Assembly: GCA_019059635.1 (NCBI GenBank)
Contig: JAGVRJ010000012.1
Span: 372,001 to 436,000 of the forward strand
Origin: Proales similis
Taxonomy: Eukaryota; Rotifera; Eurotatoria; Ploima; Proalidae
Length of the DNA stretch: 64,000 nt
Reading direction: 5' to 3'
Shown here: positions 54,361 through 64,000 of the stretch, piece after piece
How positions within the stretch are numbered: the first letter of the stretch is position 1
Layout: each line of letters opens with the position of its first letter
Program-made: the position numbers and the translations under genes
The notes under the pieces: model-generated
What the model was told of the DNA's origin: nothing
Seen by the model: only the letters and a program-made list of their open reading frames with translations
Databases searched by the model: none

Positions 54361-55091
54361 TCAAGAGAGCGATGTTTGAGCGATGGCTCGGGTCTCGTTC
54401 GAGGACGGACACTTCGGATCTGTTTGAGTTGCTTGTCGAGCAACCACTTCGTCGTAGGTTGGCGGCGGCGCGTTCGACCATTCACTGCTCGCCTCTGGTC
54501 TGTTTGTCTGCTTTTGGCGCAGTTGCAGCGTCACGTTTGTCACTTTCAGCTTTCCTGTCATTGACCAGATTTGAATGGAGACGAATTGAGCAAAAAGTAA
54601 AAGAAAAGGCTTCTCACGTCCTGGCCGTTTACTGCAAACCACGATGAAAATGATGGCGCACGTGATGCCCACGGAAAAGAACACGATCGGAAGCCTTAGA
54701 GAGATCGAAAGAGCTCGCCCTGGACTGTTCGAATGTGAATGGACGCGAAAAACTCACGCGATCCAATTTTTTGAGTCAACTTTGCAGCATGCGTCCTCCT
54801 TGCTTCTCGGATAAGTTCCTCCACAGCAGCCGTCCGAGCAGCTTTGAGAAAATCGGTTTGACAATGCAAAAGCGGTGAACCAACAAGAGAAAATCAATTA
54901 CCTGACTCGTTCAACGTGGCTTTTGTTTGGCATGGACGGGAAGTAAGCGCAAGTCTGTTCGGCGGCCATCGACTTGGTCAAACTGATTTAGACTTGAGTT
55001 TCGAAGAAGAGAAGAGGAGCCAAGTGTTTACCTTCTGAATGGCCAGAACAAGGCATAGGCCCAACAAACGGGCAAGCTCCAACTTTTGCAT
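54361..55091 (-). CDS. Shisa/VOPP1-like Cys-rich single-pass membrane protein
   Basis: Five short exons. ATG 55091 opens a signal peptide (MQKLELARLLGLCLVLAIQK). The ectodomain has AEQTCAYFPSMPNKSHVERV and then CSDGCCGGTYPRSKEDACCK with paired cysteines in the Shisa/VOPP1 style. The transmembrane helix is LPIVFFSVGITCAIIFIVVC. The cytosolic tail is polar and carries a PPxY WW-domain ligand (APPPTYDEVV) before a Ser/Thr-rich end. Related proteins are found in endolysosomal membranes and recruit NEDD4 ligases or WWOX by PPxY motifs, or modulate receptors. The exact orthologue is unclear because Cys spacing is diverged. Join points all follow GT-AG. Confidence 0.72.
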
Positions 55092-55691
55092 TCTTTTCTT
55101 TTTAGCTTCGTTCGCTCGGTGAAGGCGAGAGCAATGACTTGGAGACTTTATTTGCTCAAGTCGAAAAGTTTATCGATTTTTCCTCCCTAAATGATTTATG
55201 AGCAAGTTGGCAGAAATTGCGTTCGATGTTTGCAAGCAACATTTCAGCTCGATAATGAATATGCGTCTGGCCCAGTGAGCGGATAAGAATAATTTCGACT
55301 GATTTTCGAGAGAAAATTTTAATTGGTCGCGACTAAACTACTGTGCTCGTTTTAATCGTTTTATTATAAACAGCAATAAAAGAGAAGGAGGAAGCGAGAA
55401 AGCCGTCGGCTACTCTAAAATCATCGGCATTTCGGTGCTGTATTCTGGTCAACGTCTGTTGGCAGCTCTCTGTCTAGTTGGCGTCTGCTCCAAATTTACA
55501 ACATGTTCATGTTGTTGGTCAATATATTTTTCAAATAAGAAACAAAGAAAGAAAAAGGCCAGCGGTTGGAGAGAATTCAGCGAATAGAAAGAATGCGAGA
55601 AGAGATGGTAAATAAGTTGCAAATCACGAATAGAAAAGGAAATAGAATCTCTGCTATTTGCGAACCGAATGAATATGTCGAAGAGTCTAGT
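55092..55691. other. Intergenic region
   Basis: 600 bp between two minus-strand genes: the 5' flank of the Shisa-like gene and the 3' UTR of the exchanger. A/T-rich; no gene was recognised. Confidence 0.6.
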
Positions 55692-58600
55692 CTAAATCGC
55701 AATAACGCCGTAAGCCTGAAGCGAAGACAGAACCAAGTAAATAACCCAGAGAAAGACGAGGAAGGCCGACGACAAGAACTTGGGCAGAGCCGGGCCGCCC
55801 AGTTCGCCTTTGCCAAACAGCGACATGTTGCGCCTCATGAATATCAAAGTCAGACACACCAAGCTCACGAGGGTGAAAATTCCCACCGAGAATGTGAGCG
55901 AGCCAGCTTTGACAGTGAACGGAAGACCCTTTTGGTAGGAGCGCAAGCTTTAGTCGGCTAGTTTGAAAATGCAGTCCGAGCGGAGTCTTACTTGCATCTG
56001 CCAGTAAATACAAGCCAGAAACCAGGGAAGGCCGAGACCGAGCAGAATGTTGACCGAGTTACTTCCGGTGATGTTTCCTGTTTAGAGTCTCTTGAGCGAT
56101 TGTTGAATCAGACTGAATGGGCAGTTTGCTTACCGATCGCATTGTCAGCGGTCTTTTCGTTTTGCGCTGCGATCTTGCTGGCAAACGTGTCTGGCAAGCT
56201 GGTGCCCAGCGCGACAAATCTTAATTAGAACTTGAATTAGCCGACGTTGTTATGGCCGATTTGAGTAATGCTGGTCGCTTACGAAATAGCGGTGATCGAG
56301 TCCTTGAGGCCTACAAGACAGCCGAATATGGCGGCCGCGTCGCCCACAATCGCAGTGACGACACCAATGACGACCAGCGAGCAGAAGAAGCACAGCCAGC
56401 CTCCCCAGATGTGCGGCGGAGGCAGAAAGGCGAACATCACTTTCCAGGGAAAGGCGAGAAAATGCATAAAGTAGTCGAACGGCTTGGCGCTTTCAATGTC
56501 GCCGCCGTTGACGTTCATGGCCTCCTGGAACTGTTGAGACCAGCCTTTGTTCACAACGCTGATGGCATCCAAGTCGGCGTTGACCATGTTGGCCATGCGG
56601 TTGGCGATTATCTGCAGGTCGTCGTCGTTGATTATGGTCACCACCGTCTTCCACACGCGTGCCAATCTAACTCCGCCTCGAGGATCGAACAGTTCAATTG
56701 AAAAACTCTCGTCTTTCTCCGCAGTTTGATCTTAATTGTCAATTCATAAGCTCAGAGCCGGCCGAAGCGAGCAGATCGATTGAAACAAGCAAATTACCGT
56801 CGATGATTGTGATTGGAATGGTTTTGGACATTTCACCGTGTTTGAATTCGAGAATTCCTTCCTTGCCTGATCCAAGCCGGTTAGTTCACTTGGCAGCTTG
56901 GCAACAAGTGAATTGGGCCACCTACCGACATAGTCCTGACCGGCCTTGGCGTTTATATCAGACGTCTTGTAGCCGATTGACACTTGTCCGTCGGCTCCGT
57001 TCTTGCGTTGAACTGTCACTTCGAATGTGCCAACCGACTCTTTGACCACATACACGGGCTGGCTGAACTCGACCTCGCCGGGCTCTGAACGTTCGATCGA
57101 TGAGGCGAGCGAACGACACCAGAAGGGCGGTTGGCTTACCGTCGTCGTCGATTATTGTGACCATGCAAATTGCTTTGTGGCCGAGAAGCACGTTCGGCTG
57201 CTCTCCGTAGAGTGAGAGCTTGACGAAAAACGTCTCGTCCGGCTCCCATTGATTGTCATCGATTATGGTCACGTCCAGCGGCAAGAATCTCTGTCCAGCG
57301 ACCATGGTCAGAACTTCGTTTATTTCGTTGTAATCTTCGCCCGCTTCGGCGGTGCCGTCTATGGTCTCCACTCTTTAATTGGCGATAATTAAACTCGAGC
57401 GTCGTCAAACAACAACAACAACAATGAGATCAAGTTGGCGTACTTGAATGTGACGTCTTGGTCAAGTTTGCCGTATCGTTCGATTATGATTCGGCAGACT
57501 TGTTCGTTCTCGAGCACGGCATAGGAGGAAGCGGCGAATTCGACCACCGACTTGCGGCCGTTGTCCGACAAGTCTTTCATCTCTGGAGCGTGAAGGGCTA
57601 GACCGATGGCCGCATTGGCGTCCTCACCACCCTCATCATTAGTTAAGAGCTAAACGGTACGAAGCAGCGACAGAAGCGAACAGCGGAATAGCGAATCACA
57701 ATATTTTGATTTCAGGGAGGGGTGGGACTCTGTCCTACCTTGCTCAAGTGCGGTGGCAGCTCAAGCTCATTCCTTTTGCCGCCTGTCAGATGACGAACGC
57801 CGCTGATTCTGTAGTGAATGCGGCTCTTTTCTTTTGCTCTCAGGATTTTGGCCGCCATCAGCTTGGCCTTCTCGTCCTCGGTTATGTCCGAGCGATTTCC
57901 AATTTCCTTGTTTTCAGGCGAGTTAGATTAGGCGGCCCGGTCGAGCGAGTGCATTCGGCCCTGTACCTTGTTGTATTGAAGCACTTCTTCGGCGCTCACA
58001 ATCGGATCTTCGAACAGCTTCTTTCGCTGCCAAACAGCTATTCAATCGACCGTTTAAAAATCGAAATGCGACTTGAAGATGGAAATCGACTCACAGAGCT
58101 TAGACAGGCTGTCCAGCTGGTTTGTTTCCTCTCCTTTGTCTTTTTTAGATTTCAGGAAGAAATTCTTCTCGACCATGAACGAGTTCATGACCAGAATGGG
58201 AAAGCCGAGAAAGGTGATGGTCGCTTCCCAGAGAGTCACTTCGTCGGGCGTGATCACGACCAAAACGATAAAGAGCCAAATGTAGGAGAGCACCGACCAA
58301 GTGGCGGTTGTGAGAAACACTATGAAGCGCATTTTTCAGACTGTTGGTCACAGATGCGCTCATCGGAAATACTTTACCATTCAAGTTTTTGATGCGGCGA
58401 ACTTCATTGTTGCCGATGGCGCTTATGCAAATGGCGGTTATCACCAGCAAGTTGAATGCAGCCGAGCCTTCAAGTAATTTGGTCAAATCGACGTCCAAGA
58501 CAAGGGCAGATGAAAGCAGCAAGTGCACCCACCGACAATGGTGCCTGGGCCGAGTTCGCCCGCAAGGAAGTTGTTTCCCACTATTTCGATAACGGAGAGC

Positions 58601-59131
58601 AAAATCTCAGGAGCACTGCTGCCCAGTGCCATCAGAGTCAAGTTGGCCACAGTGTCGTTCCATCTTATTCAGACGAGGTTGGTTTGGATTGAGGCAGGAT
58701 GGCGGCTCAGCTCGACTTACATTTTCACTTCTCGGTCCATGAATTTGGTCGGGTCGTTGGGATCGAGGTACTTGATTATCCGAGTCTTGCTGGTTATCTT
58801 CTCGATCGAACACATGAAAATGTCGGCCACGATCGCTTTACGTGATTGAAGCAAAATTGCAGAATGAGCAAATCGACTGAGATGAGCAGCGGCCAGATGG
58901 ACTCACCGATTCCGAGGAACATGTAGAAGAGGCCCAGAACGTAAATGACAGCTCTGGCCCAGAGAGGCCACGTGTACTCGCTGATGACTGGACAGAAGTG
59001 AGCTGGGCATGGCCAGATCAGGATTCAGGTGAGCACTTACAGGGAAGGATAAGGCCGCGATCAGAGCATTCATACTCGTTCAAGTTGATGGTTATGTTTC
59101 CGGCTTGGATCACACTTCTCGAAGCGCCCAT
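55692..59131 (-). CDS. Na+/Ca2+ exchanger (NCX, SLC8 family)
   Basis: Multi-exon plasma-membrane exchanger, roughly 900 residues. The alpha-1 repeat is [20 protein letters not shown] then [12 protein letters not shown]. The next helices include [19 protein letters not shown] and [19 protein letters not shown]. Two Calx-beta domains follow: the first with [19 protein letters not shown] and [20 protein letters not shown], the second with [20 protein letters not shown] and [16 protein letters not shown]. The loop ends [20 protein letters not shown]. The alpha-2 repeat is [20 protein letters not shown] with [20 protein letters not shown]. The last helix ends [16 protein letters not shown] 59131 gives [20 protein letters not shown] then [10 protein letters not shown], with a glycosylation site but no signal peptide. 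An upstream exon is possible because a TTTAG acceptor-like sequence lies just before it. Confidence 0.94.
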
Positions 59132-62100
59132 TTTCGATGCAGCCGCCCGGTCTAAACGAAGCGCATAAACCAACTTAACTCAGAGAAGAGACCCAAAATG
59201 GCTGACTGACTGACGCCTTGAATAAAGGTAAAGCCAGTTCGACAGCGAGCAAAAACCAGAGGCGCGAAAGTGAGCGCAAACTAGTCGTGCGAAATTGAGA
59301 ATGCAATTCAATTTCGAGAATTTAATTGAAAAATCTAATTAGAGAGCAAACAGGCCAGACAGGGATAGGCGTTGTCCCTTTTCTCATTCGGTCGCTTGTT
59401 TTAATCACCGCACAGATGGCGACAAGCGAAAAGGCCGGCTATTGGACGGCTCTTGAGCCAAATGCAATAAAATAAAAAAGAAACAAAGAGAAAGGAGGGA
59501 AAACGAGGAGCGAAGGGTCTCGCTTGATGGAAACACACGTAGATAAAACACTCAAGTAATAATTCGCTATTATTCACGAATGCAAATGAAGCCGTAAAAG
59601 CTCAACAACTTCGAATATGACTCGGCAGTAGAGTAAAACGGTTTAAATAAAAAAAAAAAAGTGGCTTCTAACCTCGAATTATGTTGATCCTGCGCATGGG
59701 CCATAATCAGGCCCCTGCGTGCCCACCCACGAGCACACACACACAAACACAAAGGATTTGTCAAATAATCGCCAGAATCGGCATTCTTGACATGCTCGAC
59801 GCAAGCGCTCGAATTCAAATGTTTCACTCTGTTCTAATCGAGTTGTTATTGCCGCTGTCGATGGTGCTGCTTCAGCTGTAGTTGATTTGCTCACTGATTG
59901 GTCGCACTATTCAAAGTGAGACGAGCAAATAAGCGCAAGCGAGTGGAGAGAGAGAGAGAAAAAGAAAAACCATGATGAGCGAGAAGAGGGCGGAGGAGAA
60001 GAAACTATGAGGCATGCAATAAGTATGGCCGTTGTCGATCATCCGAATCAAACTTTTGATGAATTAGTAATAAGGGCCTTAATTAAATTTCAAGACTCGA
60101 CGACGTATATTTATAATAATAAAAAAGAAAAAGAAATAATAAACAGCCAGTGAGCCGCATTGAGGCCGAAAAACGAGCAAAAGACCGAAAAGCCCTTTTC
60201 AAGGCGCCGCGCCAAGTCTTTTAAATAAAGAAGAGAAATAAGAAGAGAACGAGGATGATGGGCTGACTTGAGTTGTGCGCGTTTATTCAGCATGCTGAGC
60301 CCACAAGAGCCAGAAAATGAAGATGATTAACTCCAATTTTGTTGGCCTTGCCCTAAAGGTTCCAAATGTGAATTAATAAACAAAGCAACTAAATAGATAT
60401 AGAGTCTGCGATGGAAAGTTGATTGAGAACAACAGTCGAGCATTGGAATCAAATTCAAAATCTGCTGGTGCATGGGAGTCAGCAAGTAAATGCCTAATTA
60501 TGAACTGTTCGAGCCCACTTACTCACTCGCTCGCTCGCTCGCTCCATTACTTTTTCGCTCTCTCTCATTTTGTGTGCTTCGTGCCTCTATTTTACTACGG
60601 CTCGGGTGTTTCTAATAATAATGATTCCAACGGCTCCTAATGGCACGATTTAAGCAATAAATCGCATAAAAACAGTTCGGCTTGGAAAGAAAACAACAAT
60701 TTAGACAAAGGTCGGCCCGATTGAACTCTGGCTGTCATTTGCTGTTTTCTGGCTGGCAGCCAATGTCGCCCGAGTGGGGAGGCTGGCATGCGCGGCTGAC
60801 AGTGGGTAGCCAGCGCAAAGACTAACTGCCAGCGATAAATTAACAGTCTGATAAATCGGTTTGCATTTGACAGGCAATCTAATCTATTGCATGTTGACGC
60901 CCAGCGTGTCGTTCAATGCCAATAAAACACAGCACATAAACGGAACAAATAAATCATAGACAGGCAGAACGATTCGCGGCCGCTGAGTTAACATGGAGGT
61001 GAGCGTTGTTGAATTGAATAATCACGACGCTCATGGTGCAGACTGGGGCGGCTAAATAAGAGACTGGGCTTAAACGATGCAGCAATCGGATCAATGGCAT
61101 TTGACGCTCGGCGAGGTGAGCTAGAGAGCCGAGCTAGATTGAGCGACAATGAGATAGGAAAATGCAAGCGAGAGCGAAAATTGGCGCAGTGACGATAAAA
61201 AGCGAAAAATAAATAAAAAGCCAGAGATATGAGTTGGTGGTGATGACGACAATTTTTCGACAAAGAATTCTCGCGCCTAGATATGGGCCGCAACAAGCGG
61301 CCGCTTCATTCATTCGTCATTTTCTATTGTGTTTTTATTGATGTTCTCCGAGACTTTTGGTTGTTTTTGTTGTTGCTGAGCCCGGGCTCGATAAAAGAGA
61401 GAAAAAGAGGAGTCACATGGCGGATAAAGCTGAACAAAGTGCGTCAGCGGCCCGCTTCCTGATAATCACAGAGGCTCGAGTCTGTGTGTGTGCGCGAAAA
61501 ATCGAGGCGAGTGAATGAGTTTAGTAGATGAGTCTTCTCTCTCTCTGTCTCTTTTTCATTCTGCCATTGATTTTAACCTGCATAATTCGCTGGTTTCTAA
61601 TTTTATTTCATTTTTTCCTCACCGGAATGAGGTGTGTAGCGACTGAGAGAAATAATACGAATTTGATTCCAATCTGCTGGTGCCGGATTAAGCAGCTAAC
61701 AATGTGACTGGCCGATGCTAAAAATGTAAAAGGAGCAATTAACCTGCGGAACCCAACAGACGCCATTTAAACGGCTGCCTTTGTTGTTGGTGCACTATTG
61801 CCTTCTCTGCTCTCTCTAGCTCACTCGCTTATTTGTCATTCGGGCGTTATTCGCTTCTTAAAAATTCGCCTTCTGCAATTCAGAGCCTTGTGCCAGTTAC
61901 GTCAGCAGAGGCAATTTTAAATTTAAAAAATCGCAATGAGCCAATCAGAACTGTGAACTGACGAATAGAAATGAGTAGTTGAACGCGCTGCTAGTGCTAG
62001 CTCCGTAGCCGAGCGCCTTCACCTCGAACGGTTGTAAATATCGAGCAAAACAGAAGCGGCGAATCTCCTGGGGCAACGCTTAATTCGCTCATTTATTGTG

Positions 62101-62186
62101 TCAGTCGCTCGCTATTTAGATTTCGGATGACAGAGCTCACCAAAAAATGAATAAAAACCAAAACGCGAGAGGCAAGGAGAAATGTC
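59132..62186. other. Gene-free 3-kb region upstream of NCX
   Basis: No convincing coding exon was found. It contains short GA and CA tracts (near 59741 and 59947), repeated CTCG units near 60527-60543, A/T-rich blocks near 60110-60140, and a TTACGTCA near 61896. It probably holds NCX 5' exons or enhancers and the PAAF1 3' end (its stop is at 62187). Confidence 0.55.
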
Positions 62187-63892
62187 TCAAGCAGCTGGGT
62201 CATCGTCTCGATTGTATTTGCGAATTAGACCGTCGCGACAGGCGGTGAATATGTGCGATCTATTAGCGCAAGCGGCGTAGATAGGCTCAATGTCTGACCC
62301 GGTTAACTCGAGCGTGCAAGCGCGTCTTGTTCGTATAAAGCAGGATCCGTCGGCTAATAGTGAATAAAAGTCAATTTTCAAATTAGACACGCAATGTGCG
62401 TTGGAACGCTGCTTACCGCTCGTTGCGAGCACAGACTGCTCTGCTTGCTTGTCGAGTTTGTTCACCGATAGTATGCTCATGCGCAGCTCATTGCACCGTT
62501 CGATTTGGCCGCTGAATGACGTAATTTAGAGATCGGAACGAGAGCTCTGTCAAATTTCTGAGCCGGAAGAGGCAGCAAATCGGAAAGTACTTGAAAATGT
62601 CAAGCTCGACAAGGTATCCGTCCTGGGTGCCACACACTACTTTGGTCTCGTCAATGAAGCAGCAGCAGTTTACTGCGCTGCCACAATTAATTTGCGCGAT
62701 CTAATTGAGTCACTCCTGGCGTGCGGCAAACAGCTTAACTCGTTTAGCTTTTGTTTGACAAATGCAAACCTCTTGACGAGAGCCAACTGCCACCACTCGC
62801 AGAGTTCCGTCCTCGCAGGCGAGCGCAACTATTTTGTTTTCGGTGCCAATCTCGCGCTCGTCTAAACAAAGCAGTTGATCGAACTTGTCCGAGAGAGGAA
62901 AGAGCCGAAGCGAAGGTTCAAACCGATTTGATGAGTCGAATGAGCTGCCGCGACCAAATTCGTCAGCTTGGACTCGGACAGCGTTTGAATAGAGCAGCAG
63001 TTTATTGCGCAGTCGAGCTTGGTCAGCTGAGCGAGTCGTTTCGCTTGACCAACGTCTATGAGGTTGCAGGCGCCGTCACGGCCGCATGAAATAACGTTGC
63101 GACCTCTGTCCACGATCGCCGTGTCGCTGATGCCTGAAATGCGAGCGAAACTTTAGTTGGACTGTGCGGAGGCGAACTGTTTGACGGCAAACCTCGGCTA
63201 TGCGCCGGAATGGTGACTGGACACGAGCCGTCCTCGGCCGACCAAACCTTGAGACAGAAATCGGCCGCGCCACTTAATAGAACGATTCCGGACGGGAAGA
63301 AGCGACACGAGTCTACATCGCTCAAGTGGCCCTCGAGCACTCGACGAACGCGTCCATCGTCAGATTGCCAAATCAAAATGGTGCCGTCGTCTGAGCTGGA
63401 TGCGCCCAGTCCACCCTCAGTCACGTCCAAGCAGAGAACTGGCCGCCTCCTTTGCGTCTTGCGATCGTGGTGAAGCGAGAACTGCATGCAAGGCGCTCTA
63501 AATGTCCACTCGACGCTTGAATCGCCTTCGTACGAAACTCGCACGCTTTTCTGTTTGGATTTCATTCAGTCAATCAGAACAGAGAGTGGCTTCCTTTAAT
63601 CGGGCACCTTTTCGGCTGAGTAGTGGACGACGCGAAACCCGTCGCTTGTGGCCACATTCGATCCTAGGCTGAGTTTGGAGTGGATTGATTCGCCTTAAAC
63701 AAAATGAGAAAGGCGTGTTTGCAATGTTTGCATTCGCTCGTACCAGTTTGCCTCTTCAGCTGAACCCAAAACTCTTCGTCTCTGGCAAAGCGGCTGGAAT
63801 AAGAAGGCAAAAGCTTGAGAAGATGAAGAAGCGAGTTACGCTTTGCAGAGGTCCCAGTCTGATTGAATTAAGAGTCGATTCAGAGCTTGCAT
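62187..63892 (-). CDS. PAAF1: PAAF1 (proteasomal ATPase-associated factor 1), WD40 protein
   Basis: Multi-exon WD40 protein. ATG 63892 starts MQALNRLLIQSDWDLCKA, matching the IQSDW motif at the PAAF1 N-terminus. A 45-bp intron then leads to RFARDEEFWVQLKRQTG. Later exons give GGLGASSSDDGTILIWQSDD, GRVRRVLEGHLSDVDSCRFF, PSGIVLLSGAADFCLKVWSA, DTAIVDRGRNVISCGRDGAC and finally DGSCFIRTRRACTLELTGSD with IFTACRDGLIRKYNRDD. The vertebrate protein binds 19S ATPase subunits and restrains 26S proteasome assembly, and is the homologue of the yeast base chaperone Rpn14. Introns are short, and one lies in each of several blades. The match is distributed along the whole length, so identity is firm. Confidence 0.94.
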
Positions 63893-64000
63893 TGGCTTGA
63901 CTTGGCTTTTGAATTTTTCGATTTTCGTGAATTTATTTATAAAAAAAAAAGAGTGAAATTGCTGTCATTCGGACGAGGTTGCAGAACATTCGGCACATAA
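63893..64000. other. Window edge, PAAF1 5' flank
   Basis: About 110 bp, A/T-rich, with an A10 run near 63942. No gene was recognised. Confidence 0.5.

Noticed and set aside
59570-59894. Minus-strand open frames as an upstream NCX exon with signal peptide
   Set aside because: The candidate MAHAQDQHNSR exon joins the next exon in the wrong phase and is not hydrophobic, so it is not adopted.

Overview
The window is nuclear DNA of an invertebrate animal with a compact genome. Genes carry GT-AG introns, mostly about 50-80 bp, and AATAAA signals lie close to, or overlap, stop codons. The gene content is bilaterian: aminergic and neuropeptide GPCRs, a Na+/Ca2+ exchanger with Calx-beta domains, a BCL11-type zinc-finger factor, TRPC4AP, FAXC-like proteins and NRF-6-like acyltransferase. 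Base composition is moderate, with many GA/CT microsatellites. The species cannot be read from the sequence. A small meiofaunal animal such as a miniature annelid is my inference only.

Layout. 0-12.5 kb: NRF-6-like membrane acyltransferase (-), a small VirK-like membrane protein (+), TRPC4AP (+), an intronless aminergic GPCR (+) and a secreted DUF2237 protein (-). 12.5-22 kb: long non-coding stretches around two more intronless GPCRs (+), with a three-exon nucleoside diphosphate kinase between them. 22.5-31.9 kb: dense housekeeping genes: CDK1 (+), adenylate kinase 2 (-), Rab32/38 (+), TMEM33 (-), RER1 (+), FEN1 (+), an ASDURF prefoldin-like protein (+) and a small secreted Cys-rich protein (+). 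32-46.6 kb: BCL11-like factor (-), VPS35 (-), CCDC47 (-), NSA2 (+), APC11 (-), mitochondrial glutaredoxin 5 (+), a large ankyrin-repeat protein with an RFX X-box upstream (+) and a Ras-association-like protein (-). 46.6-48.6 kb: gene-free. 48.6-54.3 kb: four tandem FAXC-like GST/metaxin-fold genes (-), with an IF1 ATPase-inhibitor gene on the opposite strand between two of them. 54.4-59.1 kb: a Shisa/VOPP1-like membrane protein (-) and the NCX exchanger (-). 59.1-62.2 kb: gene-free. 62.2-63.9 kb: PAAF1 (-).

Genes fall into two classes. Housekeeping genes are packed head to tail, with very short UTRs and often overlapping convergent 3' ends. Signalling genes (GPCRs, NCX) sit beside 1-3 kb non-coding flanks that probably hold regulatory DNA. 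There is no operon of related function. The most distinctive locus is the FAXC-like array, where paralogues appear to have different membrane anchors: N-terminal transmembrane segments in three and a myristoylation signal in one. No transposon, viral insertion, CRISPR array, rRNA or tRNA was recognised by eye.
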